NCBI GenBank assembly: GCA_903902915.1
Contig: CAIUWR010000058.1
Location: forward strand, 1 to 64,000
Origin: an uncultured Hyphomicrobiales bacterium
GTDB taxonomy: Bacteria; Pseudomonadota; Alphaproteobacteria; Rhizobiales; Beijerinckiaceae
Direction of reading: 5' to 3'
Length of the DNA: 64,000 nt
Shown: positions 8,401 to 18,743 of the stretch, piece after piece
Layout: every line of letters starts with the position of its first letter
How positions within the stretch are numbered: the stretch's first letter is position 1
Position numbers and translations under genes: made by a program
Notes under the pieces: generated by a model
What the model was told of the DNA's origin: nothing
Seen by the model: the letters and a program-made list of their open reading frames with translations, nothing else
Databases searched by the model: none

Positions 8401-9222
8401 AGCAGATGCACTCCATTCGCCGGAATGCGTCCTCGCTCGCGTCGAATGTAAAGTGAAAATTTGCGCCGAAAATCCCCACTCATCCTCGCCACGCCCCATC
8501 AAATGAGGCGTGGCGAATTTACATTGAGCTGAACATTACGGTGGCCGCTCAATGTGACTGAGCCCACCTGCTCATGTTTGAAAGCGATAAGCAGGAGGAG
8601 ATGGACCCAGTCTCTACGCAGGGGAAGCGAACGGCCCTGTTTTCAATCGGTAAGTGGCGTCAGGCTGAAGCCGACGACATACGCAAGCTCTTCCTGCTCC
8701 ATTTTGGATAAGCGGGCGGTTTTGCATTGACAGGTAGCATCTGGCGCTCCAGCCAATAATCGATTTGATCCGAGATCAGGGTTCCCAACATCAGCCCGCA
8801 GGTCTACGGCTAACCGGCAGGATCTGCATCGCGAGCGCGTTTGGAGCGATGATTGCCGAAATCCTTGTGATCCTTGATTTCTGGCCGGTTAGCAGCAGCG
8901 GTTCGACGGCATCAGGGGCTTCTCAATATATCGCCGCCGCTCCTCCTTCTGCCTCTCGTGTACTTTCCCCTGAGCTTGTTGGTCTGTTTCCTAAGACAGA
9001 GAGATTGTACGGTCATTTCTTCAGAGTCGACGAGTTTTTATATTAGCTGGGATAAGATCTTCCGGGACGCCTCCGGCGACCATGGGTTCCGACCATAGAG
9101 GCTATATTCAGCTTGGCCCAAGATTTTTGGGGGCAGACCGCTGCATGACAGCCCTTCAAAGCCTCAGAAATTTCGGCATATGCGCCAAGTCGCAGCTTGC
9201 GCATCAAGTCATTGATATAGAT
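8401..9222. other. About 820-base region without a convincing gene
   Basis: Apart from the terminator at 8487-8520, I see no supported gene here. One short frame starting at about 8600 (36 codons) sits next to a GGAGGAG motif that is too close to its ATG. A 93-codon frame at 8765-9046 has no family features and atypical codon use. Composition is lower in GC than the flanks, especially 8930-9060. It may be decayed accessory DNA next to the tRNA-Lys gene. Confidence 0.5.
8487..8520 (+). terminator. Rho-independent-like terminator after the FG-GAP gene
   Basis: The arms CGCCACGCC (8487-8495) and GGCGTGGCG (8507-8515) form a perfect 9-bp stem with an 11-base loop, followed by AATTT. It lies 87 bases past the stop codon. 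Confidence 0.65.
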
Positions 9223-9298
<76 letters not shown>

Positions 9299-9549
9299 GC
9301 CCGTCCGTCGTGGCCGCTTCCTTCAGCGGGACAACCGACCAACTCCACGACAGCGAGACCGGAAGACCGAAAACCAGTCCAAAAGCCTCGACAACCGTAT
9401 GGGGGAGTGAGCAGTTCACTCCCGTACAGAGTGCGCGTTGAGTACCCGTCTGCGGCGGTTCGGTCAATAGCGACCGGACATGCGCGGTGAATTGCCGCCC
9501 GGGCATGGGCCATGCTAGGCAGCGCGATGAAATAATGGCGTGAGGCGCT

Positions 9550-10086
9550 ATGGGCGATCAGCAGGACAGCGGCGAAACCACAAAGGAGTCTCCGTTCTGG
9601 CGGTTCTCGCTGAGCATCTACGGCTCGGATGGGGTTCCCGCCGCCTGCCTCACCCTACAGGATGGGTCGGGCGTCGACGTCAATGTGCTGCTCTTCGTTC
9701 TTTTCGCGGCCTCTCAGGGCCGCCAGATCGCTCTGGCGGACGCGGAGGCCATTGTGGCCGCCATCGAGCCATGGCGTCGCCATGTGGTGGTTCCTCTACG
9801 CGGTGTGCGCCGCTTCCTGAAGGAGGCGCCGCAGGGTTTCGAGGGGCAAGACATCCCGGCCCTACGCCAGCGCGTCAAGATGATGGAGCTGGAGGCCGAG
9901 CGATTCCAGCAGGAGGCTCTCTACTCTTCATGGCCCGTGACGGCTCTCGGGGTGCCCGCCCCCGCCTCACAGGCCGCGCGCGCCAATATGGACGTCTATG
10001 CCGCTGCGCTTAGCGCGCAGTTCGATTCAGGGGCGGTGAGCGCCCTTCTGGACGCATTCCTCAAAATCGGAGAAGCCTTCACGTGA
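9550..10086 (+). CDS. TIGR02444-family protein (DUF2390), unknown function
   Basis: This 178-residue soluble, mostly helical protein carries the TIGR02444 hallmarks: WRFSLSIYG near the start, then ACLTLQDGSGVDVNVLLF. A mid-section with WRRHVVVPLRGVRR and KMMELEAERFQQ follows. No function is established for the family as far as I know. Its TGA overlaps the GTG start of ubiX (GTGA, 10083-10086), so translation of the two is coupled. This suggests a link to flavin prenylation or ubiquinone-type chemistry, an inference from position only. Confidence 0.8.
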   Translation: MGDQQDSGETTKESPFWRFSLSIYGSDGVPAACLTLQDGSGVDVNVLLFVLFAASQGRQIALADAEAIVAAIEPWRRHVVVPLRGVRRFLKEAPQGFEGQDIPALRQRVKMMELEAERFQQEALYSSWPVTALGVPAPASQAARANMDVYAAALSAQFDSGAVSALLDAFLKIGEAFT

Positions 10087-10655
10087 GCAAACCGAAACGG
10101 ATCATCGTCGGCATCAGCGGCGCCTCGGGCGTCGTCTATGGCATCCGCGCGCTGCAATTGCTGAAGGCGGCGGGGGTTGAAACTCACCTTGTCGTCAGCA
10201 AGGCGGCCGAAATGACCATGGCCTATGAATGCGACTACACGATCAAGGATCTGCGCGCCATGGCCGACCACCACCATGCGCAGGTGGATATCGGCGCCTC
10301 GATCTCGTCGGGCTCGTTTCGTACGCTGGGGATGCTCATCGCCCCCTGCTCCATCCGCACCATGAGCGAGATCGCCACAGGCGTCACAGGCTCTCTGATG
10401 AGCCGCGCTGCGGACGTGGTGCTGAAAGAGCGTCGCCGCCTGGTGCTGGCCATCCGAGAGACGCCGCTGCACACCGGCCATTTGCGCACGATGCTGCAAC
10501 TGTCAGAAATGGGCGCGGTGATCGCCCCCGTCGTGCCGGCCTTCTACAACAAGCCTGAGACGCTCGACGACATCGTCAACCATTCGGTCGGCCGCATGCT
10601 GGACCTGTTCGACATCGACATCGGCTCCGTGAAGCGCTGGAAAACCGACGAATGA
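10083..10655 (+). CDS. ubiX: UbiX-family flavin prenyltransferase
   Basis: UbiX joins dimethylallyl phosphate to reduced FMN to make prenylated FMN, the cofactor of UbiD-type decarboxylases in ubiquinone synthesis. The 190-residue length is typical. The N-terminal flavin-binding motif IVGISGASGVVYG, the stretch DIGASISSGSF with the following MLIAPCSIRTMSEIATG, and RLVLAIRETPLH are diagnostic. It starts with GTG inside the end of the TIGR02444 gene. No ubiD is in the window. The stop is three bases from the convergent DUF1467 gene. Confidence 0.93.
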   Translation: MSKPKRIIVGISGASGVVYGIRALQLLKAAGVETHLVVSKAAEMTMAYECDYTIKDLRAMADHHHAQVDIGASISSGSFRTLGMLIAPCSIRTMSEIATGVTGSLMSRAADVVLKERRRLVLAIRETPLHTGHLRTMLQLSEMGAVIAPVVPAFYNKPETLDDIVNHSVGRMLDLFDIDIGSVKRWKTDE

Positions 10656-10658
10656 ACT

Positions 10659-10883
10659 TTACTGGTTCGCCATATACAACCACAGGGCTGCGAAGAGCAC
10701 GCAGGTGACTGCGGTGGTGATGGCGGCCTTGAGCAGCAGTCTGGGCGCGACAGGGGCGCCCGGATCCGTACCCGGCGTCACGTTCGCGTCCTCGTGCTGC
10801 GAACGGACGCCGAAGGGCAGCACGGAAAACAGCACAATCCACCACATGGTGAAGAAAATGGCGAGGCCGATTGGCAGCGTCAT
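10659..10883 (-). CDS. DUF1467-family small membrane protein
   Basis: This 74-residue protein has two membrane helices (about 3-23 and 50-71) joined by a polar loop rich in Gly, Pro and Asp. The start TLPIGLAIFFTMWWIVLF and the segment VLPFGVRSQ match the DUF1467 family, found widely in Alphaproteobacteria with no established function. It is the last gene of the nuo-birA-rnj-mce run, 36 bases after mce. Confidence 0.85.
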   Translation of the reverse strand: MTLPIGLAIFFTMWWIVLFSVLPFGVRSQHEDANVTPGTDPGAPVAPRLLLKAAITTAVTCVLFAALWLYMANQ

Positions 10884-10919
10884 GGGGTAGCCTCCTTGCA
10901 GGATGGGTCGGCTATGGAC

Positions 10920-11324
10920 CTAAACCTGCTCCAGTTCGATCAGCGTTCCGTTGAAGTCCTTCGGGTGCAGGAAAAGCACAGGCTTGCCGTGGGCGCCGAC
11001 CCTCGGCTCACCATCCCCCAGCACCCGCGCTCCGCCCGCCTTTAGGCGTTCGCGGGCGGCCAGAATGTCGTCCACCTCATAACAGATGTGGTGCATTCCG
11101 CCGTCCGGATTCCGCTCGAGGAACTTGGCGATGGGCGAGCCCGCGCCCAGCGGTTCCAGCAGTTCGATCTTCGTGTTGGGCAGTTCGATGAACACGACGG
11201 TCACGCCATGGGCGGGCTGGGGCAGCGGCGCGGAGACCGTCGCGCCCAGCGTGTCGCGATACAGCGCCGTCGCGGAGGCGAGATCCTGCACCGCGATGGC
11301 CACATGGTTGAGACGTCCGATCAT
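10920..11324 (-). CDS. mce: Methylmalonyl-CoA epimerase
   Basis: Mce interconverts the (R) and (S) forms of methylmalonyl-CoA, linking propionyl-CoA to succinyl-CoA. The protein is 134 residues, a normal length, with the two VOC-fold modules. Visible signatures are IGRLNHVAIAVQDL at the start (metal His7), GGMHHICYEVDD with its paired His, and NGTLIELEQV at the end with the metal-binding Glu. It follows rnj by 12 bases in the same operon. The methylmalonyl-CoA mutase and propionyl-CoA carboxylase partners are not in the window. Confidence 0.93.
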   Translation of the reverse strand: MIGRLNHVAIAVQDLASATALYRDTLGATVSAPLPQPAHGVTVVFIELPNTKIELLEPLGAGSPIAKFLERNPDGGMHHICYEVDDILAARERLKAGGARVLGDGEPRVGAHGKPVLFLHPKDFNGTLIELEQV

Positions 11325-11336
11325 CCTGCCCCCCGA

Positions 11337-13007
11337 CTACACTTCCATGACGAGCACATGCACCGTGGGCCGCTTGCCCCAATGGTTGCGGACCGTATTG
11401 CGCACGCCGCGCTCGACCGCCGTCGCCGTGGCGTCGGCGTTGCGGCGAACGGAGCGCGGCAGACTGTCGAGCACGCCGAAGACCGCCTCATCGACGATCT
11501 GGTCCATGCCCTTGCCCTCCTTGGTGCGCGCAGGAAGCCCCGCCAGCACGACGTCGGGATCGCCAGCCACATCGCCCTTGGCGGTAATGGCGATGCCAAC
11601 CGAGATCACGCCAGCATAGGCGAGCCGGGTGCGGGCCTTCACCGCGTCGTCGTCAGGCGCCAGAAGAATGTCGCCATCCTTCATCAGGCGCCCGTGCGGC
11701 ACCTCGTCGATGATGCCGGGCTTGCCCGGGCCCAGCGCCAGCATGACGCCATTGCGCAGGGTGAACACATGTGGCACGCCTTGGGCGCGGGCGAAATCGG
11801 CATGAACCGACAGATGCAGCGGCTCGCCATGAGCAGGCACGGCGATCTGCGGCCGGATCCACTCATACATGCGCTGCACTTCGCCCCGGCGCGGATGGCC
11901 GGAAGCGTGGATCGGCGCATCGCGGTCGGTGATGATCTTGACGCCCTGCGTGACGAGGCCGTTGATCATGCCATTCACTTCTCGTTCATTGCCCGGAATG
12001 GTGCGCGAGGAGAAGATCACGAGATCGTCATGATCAAGCTTGATGTCTGGATGCTCGCCAGCCGCAATGCGGGCCACCGCCGCGCGCTGCTCGCCCTGGC
12101 TGCCCGTCGCCAGCAGCACGACCCTGTCGCGCCTCAGGCTGGAGTAGGCCATGGAGGACAGGAAGGGCGGCACGCCTTCGAGGTAGCCGCATTCACGGGC
12201 AACCGCGAGGGTGCGCTCCATGGCCCGGCCAGCGATGACGACCTGACGGCCAGCGGCCATAGCGGCTTCCGCCACCGAGCGCAGGCGGGCCACATTCGAC
12301 GCGAAGGTTGTAACCACGACGCGGCCGGTGGCTTGCCCGATCACATCCTTCAAGGCGATGGCGACATCGGACTCGGAGGGGCTCTCGCCCTCGCGCATGA
12401 TGTTGGTGGAATCGCAGACCAGAGCCAGCACGCCCTCGTCGCCGATGGCGCGCAGACGAGCTTCGTCGGTCGGCAGGCCGATCACCGGGGTTGGATCGCG
12501 CTTCCAGTCGCCCGTATGCATGACGGTGCCAAGCGGGGTGCGGATGGCCAGACCGTTGCTCTCGGGGATCGAATGCGACATGGGCACGAATTCGATGGAG
12601 AACGGCCCGAGCTGGATCGTCGCGCCCTGCGCCACCACATTGATCTTGATGTCGGGCGCGCCCGGTTCGCCAAGGCGCCGCGTCTCCAGAAGCGAGGCGG
12701 AAAAGCGCGTCGCATAGACCGGGCACTTCAACTTCGGCCATAGATCTGCGATGGCGCCCACATGATCTTCATGCGCGTGGGTGATCACCAGACCAAGAAG
12801 ATCCTTCTTGTGTCGCTCGATGAAGGTCAGGTCGGGCATGAGCAAGTCGATGCCCGGCTCGTCCGGCCCCGCAAAAGCCACGCCGAGATCGACAAGAATC
12901 CATTTGCGCTTGCCCTTGGGACCGAAGCCATAAAGCCCGGCGTTCATACCGATCTCGCCGAGACCGCCTAGCGGCGCGAAGACGAGTTCGTCGCTGGAAT
13001 CGTTCAT
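11337..13007 (-). CDS. rnj: Ribonuclease J
   Basis: RNase J is a beta-CASP metallo-beta-lactamase with 5'-3' exonuclease and endonuclease activity, used in alphaproteobacterial rRNA maturation and mRNA decay. The 556-residue length fits. The zinc motif THAHEDHVGAI (HxHxDH) lies at about residue 76. Further landmarks are HTGDWK, CDSTN, the beta-CASP domain around 200-350, and ASGHPRRGEVQ with VPAHGEPLHL. The C-terminal domain ends the protein. It is eight bases downstream of birA and 12 bases before mce. Confidence 0.95.
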   Translation of the reverse strand: MNDSSDELVFAPLGGLGEIGMNAGLYGFGPKGKRKWILVDLGVAFAGPDEPGIDLLMPDLTFIERHKKDLLGLVITHAHEDHVGAIADLWPKLKCPVYATRFSASLLETRRLGEPGAPDIKINVVAQGATIQLGPFSIEFVPMSHSIPESNGLAIRTPLGTVMHTGDWKRDPTPVIGLPTDEARLRAIGDEGVLALVCDSTNIMREGESPSESDVAIALKDVIGQATGRVVVTTFASNVARLRSVAEAAMAAGRQVVIAGRAMERTLAVARECGYLEGVPPFLSSMAYSSLRRDRVVLLATGSQGEQRAAVARIAAGEHPDIKLDHDDLVIFSSRTIPGNEREVNGMINGLVTQGVKIITDRDAPIHASGHPRRGEVQRMYEWIRPQIAVPAHGEPLHLSVHADFARAQGVPHVFTLRNGVMLALGPGKPGIIDEVPHGRLMKDGDILLAPDDDAVKARTRLAYAGVISVGIAITAKGDVAGDPDVVLAGLPARTKEGKGMDQIVDEAVFGVLDSLPRSVRRNADATATAVERGVRNTVRNHWGKRPTVHVLVMEV

Positions 13008-13015
13008 TCCTATTC

Positions 13016-13789
13016 CTACAGTTGCCCGCCAGCCTCGATGAGGCCCGGGAGAAAGACATCGCCAGCATCTATGGTCCGCAGACCAGCTTCGGTGTCCACC
13101 AGAAGCCGCCCGCGCTCATCGAGCCCGCGCAAAATACCTTTGATCCGTTGATCGCCCATGGCGACCTCAGCCGTCTCGCCCATGCCTGCGGCGAAAAGGA
13201 GCCAAGCCGCGCGGATCTGCGCGAAGCCCCGCCCCTCGTCCCACTGATCGAGCCAGCCTGCAAGCTCTTCTGCGAAAAATTCCAAAAGATCGTCGGGCGC
13301 AACGGCTGCGCCATGGCTCGCCAGATCAGTCGCGGGATAGGGCAAACCCTGCGGATGGGATGCGCAATTGACGCCGACCCCGATGACGCAGGCGAAGCCG
13401 CCCCAGCGCGTCTGCGTCGCCTCCAGCAAGATACCCGCCAGCTTGGCGCCGCCCACGACAATGTCATTGGGCCATTTGATGCGCGCTTCCGGCCCCAAAA
13501 AGCGGCTGAGCGTCGAGGCAAGCGCGACACCCGCCACAAAGCCAAGTTCCGGGGCGCGGTCCTGCGTCGCAGCATCCACCAGCAGAAGGCTCGCATAGAG
13601 ATTGCCCACTGGCGAGACCCACTGGCGCCCCAATCGGCCCTTGCCGCCGGTCTGCTGCACGGCGCGGATCCAGAGCGGACCGGGATCGCCATCGCGGCCT
13701 CGCGCCATGGCCTCGTCATTGGTGGAGCCGAGGTTGTCGAATACCTCCAGCCGATAGCCGCGCTCTGTGACGGGGGCGGTAAGGCCCAC
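13016..13789 (-). CDS. birA: Biotin--[acetyl-CoA-carboxylase] ligase
   Basis: BirA activates biotin with ATP and attaches it to a lysine of biotin carboxyl carrier proteins. This 257-residue form starts directly in the catalytic domain, with no DNA-binding N-terminus, so it is a group I enzyme and not a repressor. Landmarks are GSTNDEA, the biotinoyl-AMP loop GGKGRLGRQW, KWPNDIVVGGAKLAGIL and GVGVNC. A short SH3-like C-terminal domain follows. It starts two bases after the nuoN stop, so it belongs to the same transcript. Confidence 0.93.
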   Translation of the reverse strand: MGLTAPVTERGYRLEVFDNLGSTNDEAMARGRDGDPGPLWIRAVQQTGGKGRLGRQWVSPVGNLYASLLLVDAATQDRAPELGFVAGVALASTLSRFLGPEARIKWPNDIVVGGAKLAGILLEATQTRWGGFACVIGVGVNCASHPQGLPYPATDLASHGAAVAPDDLLEFFAEELAGWLDQWDEGRGFAQIRAAWLLFAAGMGETAEVAMGDQRIKGILRGLDERGRLLVDTEAGLRTIDAGDVFLPGLIEAGGQL

Positions 13790-13791
13790 GC

Positions 13792-15228
13792 TCAGAACAG
13801 CGACTTGGCCGCTGCGGCGGCAGCCACATCAAGCGGACCTGGCCAGAAGGAGAAGAACACAACCAGAAGGCTCGCCACGATCAGAACCGCCGTCACCGCG
13901 GGGCTGGCGCGCTCGAATCCGGGCGCAGGCTCGTCGAAGTAGATCACCTTGACGATGCGCAGGTAATAGAAGCAGGCCACCACGCTCATCAGCACACCGA
14001 TGACGGCGAGCGGGTAGAGGTGAGCTTGAATGGCCGCGTTGAACACATACCATTTGGCGAAGAAGCCCGCGAGCGGGGGAATGCCCGCCAGCGACAGCAT
14101 CATGGCCGACAGGAACAGCGCCATGGTTCCATTGGTGCGTGACAGTCCCGCAAGATCCGAGATCTTCTCCACATAGACGTCGCCCACCCGCATGGACAGA
14201 ATGGCCGCGAAGGTTCCCAGCGTCATGGTGAGATAGATCGACAGATAGACGAGCACGCCCTGCACGCCCTGCTCCGTGCCAGCCGCCAGACCGACAAGCG
14301 CAAAGCCCATGTGGCCGATGGACGAATAGGCCATCAGGCGCTTGATATTGGTCTGCCCGATGGCGGCGAAAGCGCCCAGCGCCATGGAGAGGATGGAGAC
14401 GAAGATGAGGATCTGCCGCCACTGGTCGGTGACGCCGGGAAAGGCGGTCACGACGAGCCGCATGGTGATCGCGACAGCCGCCATTTTCGCCGCCGAAGCG
14501 AAGAACGCAGTGACGGGCGTGGGGGCGCCCTCATAGACGTCCGGCGTCCACATATGGAAGGGCACGACCGACATCTTGAACGAGAGGCCCGCCAGCATGA
14601 ATACGAGGCCGAAGATCACGCCAATATTCGCCTTGCCGTTAATAGCTGCGGCGATACCCTGCAGCGACACGGTGCCCGCGAAGCCGTAGAGCAGCGAGGC
14701 GCCATAGAGCAGCATTCCCGAGGAGAGCGCGCCCAGCGCGAAATATTTCAGGCCTGCTTCCGAAGCGCGCACATTGTCGCGATGGAAAGCGGCGATGACG
14801 TAAAGCGCCAAGCTCATCAGCTCGAGGCCGAGATAGAGCGAGATCAGCGTCTGTGCCGAGATCAGCATGAGCATGCCGAGCGTGGCGAGGATGACCAGCA
14901 CCGGGAATTCGAACAGGTCGATCTTCTCGCGGCGCATGTAATCAAGCGACAGCAGCAGTGTGACGATGGATCCAATCAGCGCCAGGCCCTTCATGTAGCG
15001 GCCATAGGCGTCGTCGATGAAGGCGCCGTCGAAGACCACGACCTTCGGTCCAGCGCCCACGAACAGCAGCAGGAAGGCGAGGCCAAGCACTGCGATGGCG
15101 CATTCGCTGATGATCCAGTCGCGCCCATCGCGCGCCCGGAAGACGCCGAGCATGAGCAGCGCCAGCGCGCCGACAGCCAGCACGACTTCCGGCAGGCTGT
15201 GGGCGAGTGCGAAGGAGATGGGAGTCAT
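13792..15228 (-). CDS. nuoN: NADH-quinone oxidoreductase subunit N
   Basis: NuoN is one of the three antiporter-like proton-pumping subunits in the membrane arm of Complex I. The 478-residue protein has about 14 membrane helices. The broken-helix region with FHMWTPDVYEGAPTPVTAFF and the segment INQTNIKRLMAYSSIGHMG (read here as IGQTNIKRLMAYSSIG) mark the family. Conserved Lys residues of the proton path are visible in these segments. It follows nuoM by 12 bases and precedes birA. Confidence 0.97.
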   Translation of the reverse strand: MTPISFALAHSLPEVVLAVGALALLMLGVFRARDGRDWIISECAIAVLGLAFLLLFVGAGPKVVVFDGAFIDDAYGRYMKGLALIGSIVTLLLSLDYMRREKIDLFEFPVLVILATLGMLMLISAQTLISLYLGLELMSLALYVIAAFHRDNVRASEAGLKYFALGALSSGMLLYGASLLYGFAGTVSLQGIAAAINGKANIGVIFGLVFMLAGLSFKMSVVPFHMWTPDVYEGAPTPVTAFFASAAKMAAVAITMRLVVTAFPGVTDQWRQILIFVSILSMALGAFAAIGQTNIKRLMAYSSIGHMGFALVGLAAGTEQGVQGVLVYLSIYLTMTLGTFAAILSMRVGDVYVEKISDLAGLSRTNGTMALFLSAMMLSLAGIPPLAGFFAKWYVFNAAIQAHLYPLAVIGVLMSVVACFYYLRIVKVIYFDEPAPGFERASPAVTAVLIVASLLVVFFSFWPGPLDVAAAAAAKSLF

Positions 15229-15240
15229 GATCGCATGTCC

Positions 15241-16752
15241 TCAGTGCAGCGCAAGCGCGGCGGTTTTGGTGGCGGCGAGCGCGGCGTCGAAACCCTTCAC
15301 GAGGTGATCGACGGAGGCGGCGCAGGCGTCCAGAATCGGGCCGGGATGCACGCCGTAATAGATTGTGAGAAGTAGAAGCGGCGCAAACAGCGCAATCTCG
15401 CGGGCGTCAAGATCCATGATCCCGGCCAGCGCGGGCTTCTCCAGCACGCCGAAGATAATGCGGCGGTAGAGATAGAGCGCATAGGCGGCGGACAGGATCA
15501 CCCCGGTGGTGGCGAAGAAAGCCACCCAGGCGTTCGCCCCAAAGGCGCCGATGAGCGTCAAGAACTCGCCAACGAAGCCCGAGGTGCCCGGCAATCCGAC
15601 ATTCGCCATGGTGAAGACCATGAAGACAAGCGCATACAAAGGCATGCGCTGCACGAGGCCGCCATAGGCCGCGATGTCGCGGGTATGAATGCGATCATAG
15701 ACCACGCCAACGCAAAGGAAGAGCGCGCCAGCGACAAGACCGTGCGACACCATCTGGAACACGGCGCCCTGCACGCCCTGCGTGTTCATGGAGAAGAGGC
15801 CCATGGTCACGAAGCCCATATGGGCGACGGACGAATAGGCGATCAGCTTCTTCATGTCCTCCTGCACCAGCGCCACCAGCGAGGTGTAGATGATGGCGAT
15901 GATGGAGAGCGTCCAGACCAGCGGCGCAAAATACTGCGAGGCGTCGGGGAACATGGGCAGGGAGAATCGGATGAAGCCGTAGCCGCCCATCTTCAGCAGA
16001 ATGCCCGCCAGGATCACCGAGCCCGCCGTGGGCGCCTCGACATGGGCGTCAGGCAGCCAGGTATGCACCGGCCACATGGGCATCTTCACCGCGAAGGAGG
16101 CGAAGAAGGCGAGCCACAGATATTTCTGCATGGAGACGGGGAAGTCGGTCTTCAGCAGCGCCACGATGTCGGTGGTGCCCGCCACCCCATACATGGCCAT
16201 GATGGCCAGCAGCATGAGCAGGGAGCCGATCAGCGTGTAGAGGAAGAACTTGAAGCTGGCGTAGATGCGCCGCTTGCCGCCCCACACGCCGATGATCAGG
16301 AACATCGGGATCAGGCCGCCTTCGAAGAAGACGTAGAAGAGCACCAGATCGAGCGCGCTGAACACGCCGATCATCAAGGTCTCCAGCAGCAGGAAACAGA
16401 CCATGTATTCCTTGACGCGATGCTGGATCGAGACCCATGAGGCGCCGATGCAGAAGGGCATCAGGAAAGTGGTCAGCAGCACGAATGGCATGGAAATGCC
16501 ATCGACGCCGAGTTTGTAGCTGAGGCCAGAGCCAATCCAGCGGCTCTCTTCCACGAGTTGGAAACCGGACGATGCGGGATCGAACAGCTTCCACGCCCAG
16601 AGCGACAGAAGGAAGGTGGCCAGGGTAGTGATCAGCGCCGCCCAGCGCACATTGTTGCGGGTTGCCTCATCGTCGCCACGCTGCGACAGGATGAAGGCCG
16701 CGCCAACGAGCGGCAGGAAGATCAGGCCCGAGAGAAGTCCAAAGCCGAACAT
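15241..16752 (-). CDS. nuoM: NADH-quinone oxidoreductase subunit M
   Basis: NuoM (503 residues) is the second antiporter-like membrane subunit of Complex I, with about 14 helices. Recognisable segments are [31 protein letters not shown], the proton-channel stretch [16 protein letters not shown] and [16 protein letters not shown]. Its ATG overlaps the nuoL stop codon by one base (TGATG), so their translation is coupled. Confidence 0.97.
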   Translation of the reverse strand: MFGFGLLSGLIFLPLVGAAFILSQRGDDEATRNNVRWAALITTLATFLLSLWAWKLFDPASSGFQLVEESRWIGSGLSYKLGVDGISMPFVLLTTFLMPFCIGASWVSIQHRVKEYMVCFLLLETLMIGVFSALDLVLFYVFFEGGLIPMFLIIGVWGGKRRIYASFKFFLYTLIGSLLMLLAIMAMYGVAGTTDIVALLKTDFPVSMQKYLWLAFFASFAVKMPMWPVHTWLPDAHVEAPTAGSVILAGILLKMGGYGFIRFSLPMFPDASQYFAPLVWTLSIIAIIYTSLVALVQEDMKKLIAYSSVAHMGFVTMGLFSMNTQGVQGAVFQMVSHGLVAGALFLCVGVVYDRIHTRDIAAYGGLVQRMPLYALVFMVFTMANVGLPGTSGFVGEFLTLIGAFGANAWVAFFATTGVILSAAYALYLYRRIIFGVLEKPALAGIMDLDAREIALFAPLLLLTIYYGVHPGPILDACAASVDHLVKGFDAALAATKTAALALH

Positions 16753-18737
16753 CAGCGCACCCCTCCCACAAGGTACCAGGAGATCAGAGCGGCGACGCCG
16801 ATCAGCATGGCGAAGGCGTAGTGATAAAGATAACCGGTCTGCAAGCGCACCACCCGGTTCGTCACGTCGATGACCCGCGCGGAGATCCCGTCAGGCCCAA
16901 GCCCATCGATGATGCGCCCGTCGCCACCCTTCCAGAACAGGCGGCCAAGCCAGAAGGCCGGGCGCACGAAGATCAGGTCATAGAGTTCGTCGAAGTACCA
17001 CTTGTTGAGCAGGAAGCGATACAGCAGCGGATTGGCGTCCGCGATGCGCTTGGCCGTGCCCGGCGCGATCACATAGACATAGAGCGCCAGCAGGAAGCCG
17101 CCCGCCATCATCACGAAGGGCACATAGCCCACCGCTTCGGGAATCTCATGCATGGCGTAAAGGATATGGTTGCCCGGACCGCTGTAGAGCGCCTTCTTCC
17201 AGAATTCCTCGTAGCCGTGGCCGATGAAGGACGAAGAGAAGACGAGCCCCGCGAAAAGGGCGCCAAAGCCCAGCAAGGCAAGCGGTATCAGCATCACCAG
17301 CGGCGATTCATGCGGCGCGTGATCGTGACCATGGCCGTGATCGTCATGCGCATGGGCGGCGTGGCCACGGTCGTCATGGGCCACGTGACGTTCGCCGAAG
17401 AAGGTCATGAACACGAGGCGCCAGGAATAGAAGGAGGTGAAACCCGCCGCGATCACCGTCAGGAGGAACGCGTAAACGCCCGCGCCCGAATGCAGCGACG
17501 TCGCATAGGCGGCCTCGATGATGGCGTCCTTCGAATAGTAGCCCGCTGTGAAGGGAAAGCCCGTCAACGCCAGCGTGCCGATGGTCATCATGGCGAAGGT
17601 AAAGGGAATATCCTTCCGCAGCCCGCCCATTTTCCGCATGTCCTGCTCATGGTGCATCGCATGGATGACCGAGCCTGCGCCCAGGAACAGCAGCGCCTTG
17701 AAGAAGGCGTGGGTGAAGAGATGGAAGATGCCCAGCGAATAACCACCCACGCCCAGAGCCACGAACATGTAGCCGAGCTGCGAGCAGGTCGAATAGGCGA
17801 TGACGCGTTTGATGTCGTTTTGCACGAGGCCTATGGTCGCCGCGAAGAACGCCGTCGTAGCGCCGACAATGGTCACGAAGGTGAGCGCCACCGGCGCCTG
17901 CTCGAACAGCGGCGACAGACGCGCCACCATGAACACGCCAGCCGTCACCATGGTGGCGGCATGGATGAGGGCGGAGACAGGCGTTGGGCCTTCCATCGCG
18001 TCCGGCAGCCAAGTGTGCAGCAGGAACTGCGCGGACTTGCCCATGGCGCCCATGAAGAGCAACAGGCAGGTCACGGTCATGGCGTCGGCGTTCATGCCGA
18101 AGATATGGATCTGCTTGCCCGCGAGGCCGGGAGCTGCGGCGAAGATCGTGTCGAAGGCCACCGAGCCCGTCAGAGCGAAGACGAGGAAGATGCCGAGCGC
18201 AAAGCCGAAGTCGCCCACGCGGTTGACCACGAAGGCCTTGATGGCGGCGGCGCAGGCCGAGGGCTTCTCATACCAGAAACCGATGAGGAGATAGGACGCG
18301 AGGCCCACGCCTTCCCAGCCGAAGAACATCTGCACCAGATTGTCCGCCGTCACCAGCATCAGCATGGCGAAAGTGAAGAGCGACAGATAGGCGAAGAACC
18401 GAGGACGGCTCGGATCTTCATGCATGTAGCCGATGGAATAGAGATGCACGAGGCAGGACACGCTCGTCACAACCACAAGCATGACCACCGTCAGCGTGTC
18501 GATGCGCAGGGCCCATTCGATGTTGAGGGCGCCAGAGTTGATCCACGCACCCAGCACCGGCGTGGAGGCAGGCGCCTCGCCGAGGCCAACGTGGATGAAG
18601 GCGATCCATGACAGGATCGCGGAGATCACCAGCAGGCTCGTCGTGACGAGCTCCGAAGGCCGTGGCCCAAGGGATCGCCCGAAAGCGCCTGCGATGAGGA
18701 AGCCGAGAAGCGGCAGGAAGACGATCGCGGTATACAT
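16752..18737 (-). CDS. nuoL: NADH-quinone oxidoreductase subunit L
   Basis: NuoL (661 residues) is the distal antiporter-like subunit of Complex I. It has 16 or so membrane helices including the long lateral helix near the C-terminus. Diagnostic stretches are [55 protein letters not shown] and [19 protein letters not shown] His-rich cytoplasmic loop near residue 460 ([18 protein letters not shown]) lies between helices; such loops occur in other NuoL proteins and are not known to be catalytic. Confidence 0.97.
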   Translation of the reverse strand: MYTAIVFLPLLGFLIAGAFGRSLGPRPSELVTTSLLVISAILSWIAFIHVGLGEAPASTPVLGAWINSGALNIEWALRIDTLTVVMLVVVTSVSCLVHLYSIGYMHEDPSRPRFFAYLSLFTFAMLMLVTADNLVQMFFGWEGVGLASYLLIGFWYEKPSACAAAIKAFVVNRVGDFGFALGIFLVFALTGSVAFDTIFAAAPGLAGKQIHIFGMNADAMTVTCLLLFMGAMGKSAQFLLHTWLPDAMEGPTPVSALIHAATMVTAGVFMVARLSPLFEQAPVALTFVTIVGATTAFFAATIGLVQNDIKRVIAYSTCSQLGYMFVALGVGGYSLGIFHLFTHAFFKALLFLGAGSVIHAMHHEQDMRKMGGLRKDIPFTFAMMTIGTLALTGFPFTAGYYSKDAIIEAAYATSLHSGAGVYAFLLTVIAAGFTSFYSWRLVFMTFFGERHVAHDDRGHAAHAHDDHGHGHDHAPHESPLVMLIPLALLGFGALFAGLVFSSSFIGHGYEEFWKKALYSGPGNHILYAMHEIPEAVGYVPFVMMAGGFLLALYVYVIAPGTAKRIADANPLLYRFLLNKWYFDELYDLIFVRPAFWLGRLFWKGGDGRIIDGLGPDGISARVIDVTNRVVRLQTGYLYHYAFAMLIGVAALISWYLVGGVR

Positions 18738-18743
18738 CTCCGC

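Noticed and set aside
8765-9046. 93-codon frame in the region downstream of the FG-GAP gene
   Set aside because: No good ribosome-binding site, no conserved segment and Ser/Ala-rich random-looking composition.
17328-17390. His-rich loop in NuoL as a possible new metal-binding domain
   Set aside because: Short His/Asp-rich loops occur in this position in many NuoL proteins and no ordered motif is visible.
16821-18611. Open frame of 596 codons on the plus strand
   Set aside because: It is antisense to nuoL and lacks any motif or ribosome-binding site.
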